In this document: positions 1 to 7,932 of the stretch, one piece after another | Numbering within the stretch: position 1 is the stretch's first letter | How the letters are laid out: every line of letters begins with the position of its first letter | NCBI RefSeq assembly: GCF_001040845.1 | Contig: NZ_CP011941.1 | Coordinates: 577,744-641,743 of the forward strand | Length of the DNA: 64,000 nucleotides | Origin: Synechococcus sp. WH 8020 | GTDB taxonomy: Bacteria; Cyanobacteriota; Cyanobacteriia; PCC-6307; Cyanobiaceae | Reading direction: 5' to 3' | Position numbers and translations under genes: made by a program | The notes under the pieces: model-generated | What the model was told of the DNA's origin: nothing | The model's database searches: none | Seen by the model: only the letters and a program-made list of their open reading frames with translations

Positions 1-384
1 TTCGTCGGTGCGGTTGATTCGCCCCTCGGGAAACACAACCACCTGCTCGCCAGCCGCCAGAAGATCGATTGCGAAGCGAAGCGTCGTCAGTGTGGGGCGT
101 CCCTGGTCTACGGGAAAGCAGCCGAGCCGATAGAGGAACCAGCCCTGAAGTCCTTTCATTTCACTTCGCGTCACCATGAAGCGGCAATCACGACCTGTGA
201 TCCGTCGACCCGTTGCCATGGGCAAGATCAAGGCATCCCAGCGAGCTCGATGGGTCGGGGCCAAAAGCACAGGACCCTCTTTAGGCAAATGATGGGCCCC
301 GAGCACATATCGCTCTCGGAAATACCAAGGCAAAGCCAAGTCTTGCGTGAACAACATCGCAAGCGATGACCAGAAGGGATTCAT
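1..384 (-). CDS. 1-acyl-glycerol-3-phosphate acyltransferase (PlsC family), cut by window edge
   Basis: The N-terminal 128 residues of a lysophosphatidic acid acyltransferase-type enzyme are visible; the rest lies beyond base 1. The acyltransferase block I is present as H-x4-D (HRARWD) near residue 45 and block III as FPEGRIN near residue 121, right at the edge. The family transfers acyl chains from acyl-ACP to lysophosphatidate at the inner membrane during phospholipid synthesis. I start at the ATG at 384; a TTG at 396 lies 5 bases after a GAGGAG-like site and would add four residues. It is transcribed divergently from pdxJ. The fold assignment is secure, the exact substrate is not. Confidence 0.85.
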   Translation of the reverse strand, partial: MNPFWSSLAMLFTQDLALPWYFRERYVLGAHHLPKEGPVLLAPTHRARWDALILPMATGRRITGRDCRFMVTRSEMKGLQGWFLYRLGCFPVDQGRPTLTTLRFAIDLLAAGEQVVVFPEGRINRTDE

Positions 385-562
385 CGCTGAACCCAATACT
401 TCTCCTCTCGTTTTCAGAACACTGCCCACGGCTTAATACCGCTGTCCTACAGGGTTGAAATGTAGGCGGCTCATGTCTCCCTATCGCGCATGCTTGGGCA
501 GTTAGAGCGGCGTCTCGTTCGGAGACCACCCGCGCATACAGTTGAATCTTTGGACGAGGATT

Positions 563-1312
563 GTGGCCAGTCTCGGGGTCAACATTGATCACATTGCCAA
601 TGTTCGGCAAGCCAGGCGAACAGTCGAACCTGATCCCGTGCCGATGGCCTTGATGGCTGAGTTGGGTGGTGCTGACGGGATCACGATTCACCTCAGGGAA
701 GATCGCCGTCACATTCAAGATCGCGACCTAACCCTCTTACGTCAAACCGTTCGGACCCGTTTGAACTTGGAAATGGCTGCCACCACAGAGATGGTGGAGA
801 TTGCGCTGCGAGAACAACCAGACATGGTCACATTGGTTCCTGAACGGCGAGAAGAAGTCACAACAGAGGGAGGCTTAGACGTCCGCAGTCAGTGCAAAAG
901 CTTGTCTTCTCTGATTGATACGCTCCAGAGCAACGACATTCCCGTCAGTTTGTTCGTGGATCCAGATCGCAACCAGCTGGAGGCTTGTCAGCAAAGTGGC
1001 GCCCGTTGGGTTGAACTTCATACCGGACGCTATGCGCAGGCCAGCTGGAGGGAACAACCCATGACCTTGGCGCGTCTTGTCGAGGCGACGGAACAGGCTC
1101 GGTCGATGGGGTTGCGGGTGAATGCAGGCCATGGATTGACCTATCAAAACGTGGAGCCCATTGCTGCAATCGCAGGAATGGAGGAGCTCAACATCGGTCA
1201 TACCATTGTGGCCCGGGCTCTTTCTGTGGGCTTACAAGAAGCCGTAAGAGAAATGAAGTGTCTGGTTCAGAATCCACGACGTGACCCCTTGTTCGGAAGC
1301 ACTAGCTCATGA
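563..1312 (+). CDS. pdxJ: Pyridoxine 5'-phosphate synthase PdxJ
   Basis: PdxJ condenses 1-deoxyxylulose 5-phosphate with 3-amino-2-oxopropyl phosphate to give pyridoxine 5'-phosphate, the last ring-forming step of the DXP-dependent vitamin B6 pathway. The protein opens with the family's [16 protein letters not shown], followed by the [14 protein letters not shown] segment, ELHTGRYA and VNAGHGLTY, all conserved TIM-barrel active-site regions. Length is 249 residues, normal for the family. I start at GTG 563 (V-A-S-L-G), which matches the usual N-terminus; an in-frame TTG at 542 would add seven residues. Its stop overlaps the ATG of ycf54 by four bases, so the two are very probably co-transcribed. 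Confidence 0.95.
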   Translation: MASLGVNIDHIANVRQARRTVEPDPVPMALMAELGGADGITIHLREDRRHIQDRDLTLLRQTVRTRLNLEMAATTEMVEIALREQPDMVTLVPERREEVTTEGGLDVRSQCKSLSSLIDTLQSNDIPVSLFVDPDRNQLEACQQSGARWVELHTGRYAQASWREQPMTLARLVEATEQARSMGLRVNAGHGLTYQNVEPIAAIAGMEELNIGHTIVARALSVGLQEAVREMKCLVQNPRRDPLFGSTSS

Positions 1313-1629
1313 CCATCCATCATTTTGTTGCAGCGAGTGCTCGCTTCTTAACGGAAGAAGAACCTCTCGATGAAGTGCTTAAGGAAAGACGCAGGCATTA
1401 CGGCGAACAAGGCAAGGAAATTGATTTTTGGCTTGTTCACAATCCAAGTTTCTTGAATGCGCCTGAATTGTCTGAGATCAAAGCGAAGCTGCCACAACCT
1501 TCAGCAGCAGTGGTCTCCACAGATTCCACCTTCATCACATTCATGAAGTTGCGTCTGGAATATGTACTCGAGGGACAATTCGATGCTCCGACCGACTCTA
1601 TTCCAGACCCTCTTGCAGAGGAGAGCTGA
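1309..1629 (+). CDS. ycf54: Ycf54 (DUF2488), Mg-protoporphyrin IX monomethyl ester cyclase subunit
   Basis: A 106-residue protein matching Ycf54 along its whole length: [62 protein letters not shown] and the IPDPLA terminus are family hallmarks. Ycf54 is an auxiliary subunit of the aerobic cyclase that forms ring E of chlorophyll by converting Mg-protoporphyrin monomethyl ester to protochlorophyllide. It is restricted to oxygenic phototrophs, so it supports a cyanobacterial source. Translation is probably coupled to pdxJ through the ATGA overlap at 1309-1312, which places a B6 gene and a chlorophyll gene in one transcript. Confidence 0.93.
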   Translation: MTIHHFVAASARFLTEEEPLDEVLKERRRHYGEQGKEIDFWLVHNPSFLNAPELSEIKAKLPQPSAAVVSTDSTFITFMKLRLEYVLEGQFDAPTDSIPDPLAEES

Positions 1630-1728
1630 CGCTAAAGGATTGAGACCCAAATTAAAGAGTGAGATCTAGGTTCATGGAGCTGTGTTTTTCTTAGTGCATA
1701 ATAATAAAGAAGACCTAAGGGCGATCTG

Positions 1729-1935
1729 ATGGAGTTTAGTCGAAGACAAATTATCAAAGCGCTATGCAATGAATACAATCAGTTGTTCAAAGATGCCTAT
1801 GATCCTGGGATTGATCTTTCGTTTGAAGAGTATCAATCAGCAATGGAAGCTAAGACTCTTGATGAGTTGATCAAAGAAACCTCTACAGACAATGAGTTCT
1901 ACACGCTTGACAACTTTATGAAGCGTTATGGGTAA
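1729..1935 (+). CDS. Small hypothetical protein, 68 aa
   Basis: A short acidic and aromatic protein I do not recognise. It starts at ATG 1729, 100 bases after ycf54, with a weak purine-rich stretch (AAGACCTAAGGGCG) upstream. It begins with a basic MEFSRRQIIKAL and continues with predicted helices (FEEYQSAMEAKTLDELIKE) and a YTLDNFMKRYG tail, with no signal peptide or membrane segment. Codon use and the absence of an open frame on the other strand favour a real gene. No function is proposed. Confidence 0.55.
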   Translation: MEFSRRQIIKALCNEYNQLFKDAYDPGIDLSFEEYQSAMEAKTLDELIKETSTDNEFYTLDNFMKRYG

Positions 1936-2070
1936 TCAAAGAATGTGACTCGTCAAATCACCGCTAATGGTTGATCCATGCTCGATCAGCGTCTTTGATC
2001 AGGAAGGCAGCACAGATGCTGGCGCCCTGCTTGAAAGTTGTTAGTAATAACTTGGTAGCAACCTCCACTG

Positions 2071-2247
2071 ATGCAGATCAGTATCGCCTCATCGCAGCCC
2101 ATTGGCACCGTGATTCGTGAGGGAGAGCACAAGCCCTTTAAAGCCTCTGCATGCCCAATTCATGCCCTTGAGTATGACGAATCGCAGATGAGGGATGATG
2201 ATGTGATTAGGCGCCAACAGCGTTCAGAAGTGGAATATGACTGCTGA
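2071..2247 (+). CDS. Candidate small protein, 58 aa
   Basis: An ATG-started frame encodes a hydrophilic peptide (MQISIASSQPIGTVIREGEH at the start, EVEYDC at the end). There is no convincing Shine-Dalgarno sequence and I recognise no family. Its amino-acid mix looks like a soluble protein rather than random reading, but at this length coding status cannot be decided from one sequence. Confidence 0.3.
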   Translation: MQISIASSQPIGTVIREGEHKPFKASACPIHALEYDESQMRDDDVIRRQQRSEVEYDC

Positions 2248-2477
2248 CATTCAATTGTGATTAGGTTGATCAGAACAACTGTGAGATCTGGTGACAGCGT
2301 TGTCTTGCAATTCTCTTCTCATCCAACGCTTGTTTGCACGAGCTGTGCCTCAACGAGTTACTAGTTCGATTCTGTTTCATGGTATCCATCGCAGAAAGGA
2401 TTAGTCGTAATTCACTGCCTTTCTCGTAACATGTTGGCTCGGGCTTCTTTCAAAATTGGCCTCCAAGCAATCAAATC

Positions 2478-2654
2478 ATGCCTGTTTTGCCTAAGCTTAC
2501 GATGGAGCAAGAGCGTCAAGAACTTGTGAAAAAGATGGCAAAGCCTTTTAGGAAAGAACCCAATTATTTGCAAACGAAACACTCATTCACCTGTTTTGTA
2601 TCTCAACTGTCGGCCCCAAATGTTTTGCATTGCCTTGCAGTGATGGGGGAGTAG
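2478..2654 (+). CDS. Candidate small protein, 58 aa
   Basis: An ATG-started frame gives a basic helix-like N-terminal half (LTMEQERQELVKKMAKPFRK) and a more hydrophobic C-terminal half with two cysteines. There is no clear ribosome-binding site and no recognised family. It may be one of the many lineage-specific small proteins of marine picocyanobacteria, or spurious. Confidence 0.3.
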   Translation: MPVLPKLTMEQERQELVKKMAKPFRKEPNYLQTKHSFTCFVSQLSAPNVLHCLAVMGE

Positions 2655-2819
2655 GGACTTTCTTTCTGAGCCCTTCGCTACAATTGAATTCAATATTTTT
2701 CATTTTTTTGTTGCCTTATTCTTGCTCATCAGTGCTTGCAAAAGCAAGTTGCTTTGACTAGGCCATTGATTGACATCGGAAATGTCTCGGTGACACCCTC
2801 TCCACTTGAGTGACGACCT

Positions 2820-3251
2820 TTGAGTGACTACGATCAGCAAACGATCTACGGTTTCATGCAGCAACTCACTTGGAGCCAATTTGATTGGGCAGTTGAGGAA
2901 ATCACTGCTCGCTATGCCTCTCACTCATTCATAGGTGTTTATGGAGTTCCGCGCGGTGGTGTTTGTTTAGCAGTGGCATTGAGTCACACACTCTCTCTTC
3001 CTTGGCTCACAGAACCAAAGGATGGTTGTCTTGTCGTGGACGATGTGTATGAAACTGGCCAGACCTTGAGGGCGATCCGCCAACAGGTTGATGCCACTTT
3101 TGTGGTTTGGATGAGCAAGTGCTCTCCAGAATGGTGGAATACTGCAACAACCATTTCACCCGATCAATGGTTGGTCTTTCCTTGGGAAAATTTGGACCTT
3201 GCGGCAGAGGATGAAGGTCGCTATCGGGCCTCTCGATCCATCGCTCACTGA
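2820..3251 (+). CDS. Phosphoribosyltransferase-like protein
   Basis: A 143-residue type I phosphoribosyltransferase-fold protein. The PRPP-binding loop is clear as LVVDDVYETGQT around residues 71-82, with two adjacent Asp residues and the T-G-x-T core; the earlier VPRGG loop at about residue 43 fits the pyrophosphate-binding loop. Such enzymes join a nucleobase to PRPP or cleave the product. It lies 9 bases upstream of a nucleoside deoxyribosyltransferase gene, which supports a role in nucleobase salvage. The start is uncertain: TTG 2820 is used here, ATG 2856 is an alternative that keeps all motifs. The base specificity cannot be read from the sequence. Confidence 0.75.
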   Translation: MSDYDQQTIYGFMQQLTWSQFDWAVEEITARYASHSFIGVYGVPRGGVCLAVALSHTLSLPWLTEPKDGCLVVDDVYETGQTLRAIRQQVDATFVVWMSKCSPEWWNTATTISPDQWLVFPWENLDLAAEDEGRYRASRSIAH

Positions 3252-3260
3252 AACTTCTTC

Positions 3261-3725
3261 ATGACATCGAAAACGATTTATTTGGCTTCTCCTTATGGGT
3301 TCTCTGCTCAGTGCAAACGTCTTTTAATTCCTGAGTTTGTTGCTGCTTTGTCCCAGCTTGGCCTTACGGTCTGGGAGCCATTTGAGCGGAATGGAAATGT
3401 TGATACCACCAAGCCTGGATGGGCCTATCGCGTGGCCCAGCAATGCATGCAGGATGTACGAGCCGCTGATGGCGTGTTTGCCATCGTCAATGGAACCCCA
3501 CCAGATGAGGGAGTGATGGTGGAGGTTGGAGCTGCCTATGCTCTGAACAAGCCTGTTTTCTTGTTCCGTGATGACTTCCGCCGTTGCACTGATTCTGATC
3601 AGTACCCTCTGAATTTGATGTTGTTCGCCGGTTTGCCTGCATCGAATTGGCAAGAGATGGTGTACGACTCAGTGGATGCGATTCAAAACCGGGAAAGGCC
3701 CTTAGGGCAATGGGCTCAATCCTGA
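3261..3725 (+). CDS. Nucleoside 2-deoxyribosyltransferase family protein
   Basis: A 154-residue protein of the nucleoside 2-deoxyribosyltransferase/DNPH1-like family. It starts with the typical IYLASPYGFS, then has a mid-region WAYRVAQQCMQDVRAADGVFAIVNG and the catalytic segment PPDEGVMVEVGAAYAL near residues 78-93; a Glu there serves as nucleophile in the family. It ends with the YPLNLMLF segment that often contributes to the active site. These enzymes exchange the base of, or hydrolyse, 2'-deoxynucleosides or nucleotides. Tight linkage to the upstream phosphoribosyltransferase suggests a two-gene salvage or housecleaning unit. Confidence 0.8.
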   Translation: MTSKTIYLASPYGFSAQCKRLLIPEFVAALSQLGLTVWEPFERNGNVDTTKPGWAYRVAQQCMQDVRAADGVFAIVNGTPPDEGVMVEVGAAYALNKPVFLFRDDFRRCTDSDQYPLNLMLFAGLPASNWQEMVYDSVDAIQNRERPLGQWAQS

Positions 3726-3740
3726 TCATTGCTTTGGGGT

Positions 3741-4367
3741 TCAATTGGGTGACTTAATCCAACGATCTGACAAAGGACAAAGAGCACCTGCTGTGTTGTA
3801 CAGACGCAAAATCTGATGGGTGATTCCGTTGTGATCGCGCCAACGAATCCCACAGCCTGTAATGTCTCCTTGCTGTCGATTTCTGGGATCAAGAAATAAT
3901 TCAACGCCTGGTTCTGGGCTCCAAATCAATAGCGATCCAAAGGATTTTGATTGGCATTGCAGTGGTTGTGGTGTGTTTTGCTGCACTGCACCTTGTTTTG
4001 TTTCTACAACATAAATGACGCGATCCAGTCCACTCACATCGTGCCGAACGATCATCCGCCGTCGTTGTTGTTGATTGACGACGCAGAGTTCTGCAACCCA
4101 GTTCCATGGTGTGATGAAACTTGGACCTGTTGACCAATGCCCTGTCTGTGTGACCTGCATCGATGGAGGTAACGATGCGAAGTTCATCGACTGTTGACGT
4201 CCATTGTCTTTGTAGGTCAAACAGGTTTGAATGACGCCATCAGTCTCCCTCACGTCAAGGGAAGTGAAAAAGCGTTCCTGTTCTTTTCCAGTGTGATTCA
4301 GCCTGACAAAGCATCCTTGCCAAATTCCGCTGTTATATATGAGCAATGTACTTCGAAGATCATTCAT
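3741..4367 (-). CDS. DUF3598-like cyanobacterial protein
   Basis: A 208-residue soluble protein resembling the cyanobacterial DUF3598/calycin-like group: the N-terminal SGIWQGCFVRLNHTGKEQER, the beta-rich middle and the closing pattern (GIRWRDHNGITHQILRLYN) fit a lipocalin-type barrel. Members have no agreed function; some relatives bind tetrapyrroles or act in phycobilin attachment, which I cannot claim here. It converges on the deoxyribosyltransferase gene with a 15-base gap. No signal peptide is seen. Family assignment is from memory of the motif layout and is moderate. Confidence 0.6.
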   Translation of the reverse strand: MNDLRSTLLIYNSGIWQGCFVRLNHTGKEQERFFTSLDVRETDGVIQTCLTYKDNGRQQSMNFASLPPSMQVTQTGHWSTGPSFITPWNWVAELCVVNQQQRRRMIVRHDVSGLDRVIYVVETKQGAVQQNTPQPLQCQSKSFGSLLIWSPEPGVELFLDPRNRQQGDITGCGIRWRDHNGITHQILRLYNTAGALCPLSDRWIKSPN

Positions 4368-4495
4368 CAGTGGGTGGGATAGATGTTAATTCTTAAGTCT
4401 ATTCATTATTAAAAACAAACTGAAAGTCTGATTTGTTTAATGCCCCCATTGATTGACGCTTGTTCTGTTTCTTTTGGTCCTATGCTTATGCAGCT

Positions 4496-5077
4496 TTAGG
4501 CGAGTCCCATCACTTTTTGATAGGCAGGTCGTTCGCGAGTGGCTTGGATTAAAGTGTTGACTGCTGGGTATGCACTAAGGTCCTCATTGGGAAAGAATAA
4601 TTTGATATAAGCTAAGTAAGATGTAATGGCGCAATCAGCTGCACCCCACTTGTTGTTGATGAAATATCCTTTTGTGATCTTTGAATCAAGTTCACTTAGA
4701 AGTCTCGGTAAGGTTTTTTGCTTTTGATCAGGAACAAAAATTGCAAAGGCCAATGTTGAATTAGCGAAATGTGTCCACTGGCTGATTAATGATCGATCAC
4801 CAGGTTGCTGGATCTCATCTCCATGATGCTCTGCTAAATGCAAAAGGATGGCTCCGGATTCAAATAAAACGAGTGGATGACCATTGGAATCAAGGACAGA
4901 ATCATCTTTCATGGCAGGAAGTTTTCCGAAAGGATTGATCGCCAGGAAATCCTCCTTAAGATTTTGCCCCTCAGCGAGTGATAGTTCTACAAGATCGTAG
5001 GGAATTCCCTTCTCTTCCATGTACCAGCGGGGCATGGAGGCTCGTGTTTGGGGACCGCCGTAAAGGGTGATTGCCAC
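4496..5077 (-). CDS. Glutathione S-transferase family protein (copy 1)
   Basis: A 193-residue cytosolic GST. The thioredoxin-like domain runs from MAITLYGGPQTRAS through PFGKLPAM (cis-Pro motif) to the FESGAILLHLAE glutathione-binding motif at about residue 73, followed by the helical C-terminal domain with the conserved WGAADCAITSYLAY. GSTs conjugate glutathione to electrophiles or reduce peroxides. A clear paralogue lies at 11581-12165 with the same length and the same motifs, so the two arose by duplication. The substrate is unknown. Confidence 0.88.
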   Translation of the reverse strand: MAITLYGGPQTRASMPRWYMEEKGIPYDLVELSLAEGQNLKEDFLAINPFGKLPAMKDDSVLDSNGHPLVLFESGAILLHLAEHHGDEIQQPGDRSLISQWTHFANSTLAFAIFVPDQKQKTLPRLLSELDSKITKGYFINNKWGAADCAITSYLAYIKLFFPNEDLSAYPAVNTLIQATRERPAYQKVMGLA

Positions 5078-5490
5078 TGCTGATTAGATCTTCGTTGTTC
5101 AGATAATGCTAGTGGATGATTGGTTTCATCCGCTGGTTTCAAGCATTTGATAGAGACTTGTTTCCATTCTCTAATTCCCTTTGTTATGTGGGTGGATCAC
5201 CGTGTGATTGAAGTCTTCTTGGATATCCATGGATTTCATGAGTGTTTTAGATGCGTTGTATTGGCATCTGTATTTTTGTTCCTCCAAGTACTACCCCTAA
5301 ACTCCCAGCTGGTAATTTCAGCACATAGTGCTCCCCGTCTTTGATTTGACGTTGAGCACACCAAGATTGACTTATTCAACCAGGAGATTGTCACCCTTGT
5401 TTGGATGAGCGAAATTCTTTCGTTTTTTTTGAAGACTGCTTTGCTCATTTAGCGTGTCTTTATAGATCCTATTCTGTGATGCTGTTTCTC
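5078..5490. other. 413-bp gap with a possible gene fragment
   Basis: No complete gene is supported here. On the minus strand the frame 5375-5247 is open without a start codon and reads KDGEHYVLKLPAGSLGVVLG followed by GTKIQMPIQRI, which looks protein-like and may be the decayed end of a small gene. The open frames at 5120-5344 (+) and 5236-5448 (-) have atypical composition and are not called. Confidence 0.35.
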
Positions 5491-6507
5491 TTAGTTGCAT
5501 TCGATTGAGTGGCATTCAAGCAACTTATGCTCGATCAGGTCTTTGCTCAGTGTCCACAACTCTTCGCCAAGTTTTTCATTCTTCCCTTCCTGGCTTGTTT
5601 CTGTTTTTTTGAAAATATGGCGTCCAGGGCTGATCAGTTGATTGCTGATGTATTGGAATCCGTTCTGTTCATCGTTACTCCCATCCGCGAGGTCCGCAAG
5701 TAAGGCTCCTGCTTTTTCCACTGTTTCTGTCAGTCGTAGTAAATCTCTCGCAACGAAAGAGAAGAGAGCTAGACCAATGGGGTTGTGTTGGCGACTGGTT
5801 CGGAAAAATCCTCCGCTTCCTTTGGGAATCACCAGTCCTGGGCTCCATGTGATGACCGGTATTTCCTGACCCTTTTGCTTGAGTTTGTTGGCAAGGTATC
5901 GTGCCATCAGGATGTTGCAGAGCTTGCTGTCTTTGTAGGCTTTATCAGCGTCAAAAATGGTTTGACCATTGATCATTGCGACATGCTTGTGGTGTCTTAA
6001 TCCATCGAGTGTTCCAAGTGTTGCTGGTTTGCCAACCCGTCCTCCTCCGCTCATTGGGTTGTGGACTTCTGAGCTTGTGATCACAAGTCGTGGCTTTTTA
6101 CTTTTGAGTAGTAATGGCAACAAACGCATGACAATGTGTTGATGTGCGAGGTGATTCACACAGAATGTCTCTTCTATCGTTTGTTTTGTGAATTGTGGCT
6201 TTTTAAGCCCTACATTTTGAATCCCTGCATTTAAAATGATGGTATCGATTGGTTCATTTTTTTGCAGGAGTGTGCCACAACCCGTTTCAACGCTTTGAAG
6301 ATCTTGAAGGTTGATGGTTAGTCCCTCTGCTGAAGCCCGCTCCGCTCTCTCGGCGGATAGGGTTTTCATTGTTTCCAGACAACGCTTTTCTGTGCGGCAA
6401 AGAAGTGTGAGCTGATGCCCTTTTTGAATTAACCGTTTGCTTGCTTCGAGTCCGATTCCAGAACTTCCTCCTGTGATCAGGATTCGTTGTGGTGTCTCGG
6501 ACTGCAT
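5491..6507 (-). CDS. Short-chain dehydrogenase related to light-dependent protochlorophyllide reductase
   Basis: A 338-residue SDR. The Rossmann motif TGGSSGIG is at residues 12-19, NAGIQ near residue 93 and the catalytic Tyr/Lys motif appears as YKDSK near residue 193. The sequence YKDSKLCN and the following long C-terminal region resemble protochlorophyllide oxidoreductase (POR) more than ordinary SDRs. Lys-rich segments near 285-320 are unusual for POR, so it is probably a POR-like paralogue acting on another tetrapyrrole or pigment, not the main chlorophyll enzyme. No neighbour in its strand suggests an operon. Confidence 0.8.
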   Translation of the reverse strand: MQSETPQRILITGGSSGIGLEASKRLIQKGHQLTLLCRTEKRCLETMKTLSAERAERASAEGLTINLQDLQSVETGCGTLLQKNEPIDTIILNAGIQNVGLKKPQFTKQTIEETFCVNHLAHQHIVMRLLPLLLKSKKPRLVITSSEVHNPMSGGGRVGKPATLGTLDGLRHHKHVAMINGQTIFDADKAYKDSKLCNILMARYLANKLKQKGQEIPVITWSPGLVIPKGSGGFFRTSRQHNPIGLALFSFVARDLLRLTETVEKAGALLADLADGSNDEQNGFQYISNQLISPGRHIFKKTETSQEGKNEKLGEELWTLSKDLIEHKLLECHSIECN

Positions 6508-6789
6508 TTAGGGGTGTGTCGGTTTAGTTTCACATGAGAGTAGCCGTATTTCTTTTCGATGGCATTCGTCTTATGTTTATATGCTCAGATTACGCTTCTG
6601 AATGATGACCTTACAGTTGACTGTGATTCATGTTTTATCGTTTGTTGGTTCGTTGTCTTAATGAACGATCTTGATGCCTGATTAAGAGCTTATTGAGATC
6701 ACTCTTTGGCTCTCGATTAAAAGGCTTGGTTTTTGAGTTTCGATTGACCCTGAGACCAAGCTCTTTGATGCTGTTTTTTGGTGATTTTA

Positions 6790-7026
6790 TTACTGTGAAA
6801 TCCGGTCCCACCACGATGGCTTTAGAAATGTGTCTTCACGGTCTGTTTCTATGAGGTCGCCATTATTGAATTGATCAAAGTCATGGGGATGAATATCAAA
6901 TCCTTTCTCTTTGGCAACATTGCATTGATCATCAACATCAGCGCATTGGCTTGATGCGCAGAGCGCTTTCAACGTTGGATCCGCTTTGATTGCGTTGGCA
7001 AGGTCGATGACGGCCTGAGTGGACAT
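6790..7026 (-). CDS. Nif11-like small protein
   Basis: A 78-residue protein with the Nif11 pattern: STQAVIDLANAIKADPTLKA, a short linker, then VAKEKGFDIHPHDF. The Nif11 fold occurs in nitrogen-fixation-linked proteins and, in marine picocyanobacteria, as leader regions of ribosomal peptides. No Gly-Gly cleavage site and no lanthionine synthetase gene are seen nearby, and there are only three Cys, all in the N-terminal half, so it is more likely a stand-alone Nif11 protein than a peptide precursor. I start at ATG 7026; the frame stays open upstream to 7131 but that extension is low-complexity. Confidence 0.6.
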   Translation of the reverse strand: MSTQAVIDLANAIKADPTLKALCASSQCADVDDQCNVAKEKGFDIHPHDFDQFNNGDLIETDREDTFLKPSWWDRISQ

Positions 7027-7244
7027 TGGCTTTCTGGGTGTGTCACTCCTTGTTAGCGACGATTTTTGCCGTTGGGGCTGGTTGTTGCTGGTCGAGAATG
7101 GATCTGTGATGGACCTGGTTGCATCCTTCAACGGCTTGAGTTCCGTGGGCAGCTGCGGACACTCATGGTTCGCAGCGTTTCGTGTCCTTGATGACGTTCG
7201 GCTTGCGGTCTTGCTATGCCGAAGTCAGTCATGGCTTGGAAGCG

Positions 7245-7595
7245 ATGAAAGGACTGCGCTTGGCTCTCTGCGTCTTGCCATTCCTGAGTGTTGGCGCTGG
7301 CTTCGCCGACTCCATTTCTTCTTCGACAGTGCAATTGCAAGTGGGTCAGTCGATTCGCGCGGCAGATGCATCGTTATTGGCATCAGGCTGGTTGCCACAA
7401 CCTGATCCATCCATTCAGGCCCTTGCGCAAGATCCATCGGGATCAGCACTTCCTGCTCTCTCCTCTTGTTCTGGTACTGGTGTTGGCTTTTGTCGCTACG
7501 ACTATGCCCGTGATCGACAGCGGCTTTCGGTGGTCACAGTTCCTTCCCCCTCGTCTGATGTGTCTGAATTGGTTCAGCGTTGGTGGATCGATTAG
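7245..7595 (+). CDS. Small secreted protein, unknown function
   Basis: A 116-residue protein with a signal peptide: MKGLRLALCVLPFLSVGAGF then A-D-S. The mature part carries a short helix-like stretch (VGQSIRAADASLLASGWLP) and two cysteines about ten residues apart (SSCSGTGVGFC) that could form a disulphide, and ends in VQRWWID. The ATG at 7245 follows a GGAAG at about 7238-7242. It overlaps nothing and is divergent from the Nif11-like gene. I do not recognise a family; periplasmic or extracellular location is inferred from the signal peptide. Confidence 0.55.
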   Translation: MKGLRLALCVLPFLSVGAGFADSISSSTVQLQVGQSIRAADASLLASGWLPQPDPSIQALAQDPSGSALPALSSCSGTGVGFCRYDYARDRQRLSVVTVPSPSSDVSELVQRWWID

Positions 7596-7602
7596 CGACT
7601 GC

Positions 7603-7839
7603 TCAGCCAATGGTGTTTGTAAGCCTCAGTGTTCCCCATAGATCAAAAACGCAGAAGACCACTCCGATCACGATTAAGTCCCAGGCGCGATGACGGATCG
7701 CCCAAGGTGCAAGGAAGATTTCAGCAACACCGTGTAGGGCTGTGCCAAGCGCCACGTACTCGAGCACGAGTAATCCGTGTGCCAGCAGGAACAGCCCACT
7801 CGCTACAAAGCGCATCAACACTCGCCAGGAGGTAGACAC
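7603..7839 (-). CDS. Small membrane protein, 78 aa
   Basis: A hydrophobic protein with two or three predicted membrane spans (FVASGLFLLAHGLLVLEYVA and AWDLIVIGVVFCVFDLW). It starts at ATG 7839 and ends 7 bases from the stop of the convergent secreted-protein gene. No family is recognised. It reads divergently from the Fur-family gene, with about 90 bases between the two starts that must hold both promoters. Confidence 0.55.
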   Translation of the reverse strand: MSTSWRVLMRFVASGLFLLAHGLLVLEYVALGTALHGVAEIFLAPWAIRHRAWDLIVIGVVFCVFDLWGTLRLTNTIG

Positions 7840-7932
7840 AGCGATTGAAAAACAGATTTAAACCTTACCGGTCTTTCTCCCAGCCATGTTCTCCTCTCGC
7901 ATTAATGGGTACTGTTGAGAAGAGTTGTTCCG

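Larger units (their letters stand above)
1936..2819. other. 884-bp gap with only two very small candidate ORFs
   Basis: This stretch between the 68-aa gene and the phosphoribosyltransferase contains no ORF above 60 codons on the plus strand. It holds the two tiny ORFs listed at 2071 and 2478 and a short stem (CTTGC-AAAA-GCAAG near 2736-2749) with no strong T-run. I see no tRNA, insertion sequence or long repeat. Confidence 0.5.

Noticed and set aside
7019-7405. 128-codon plus-strand frame across the Nif11 start
   Set aside because: Overlaps two better candidates and reads as a hydrophobic shadow of the secreted-protein region.
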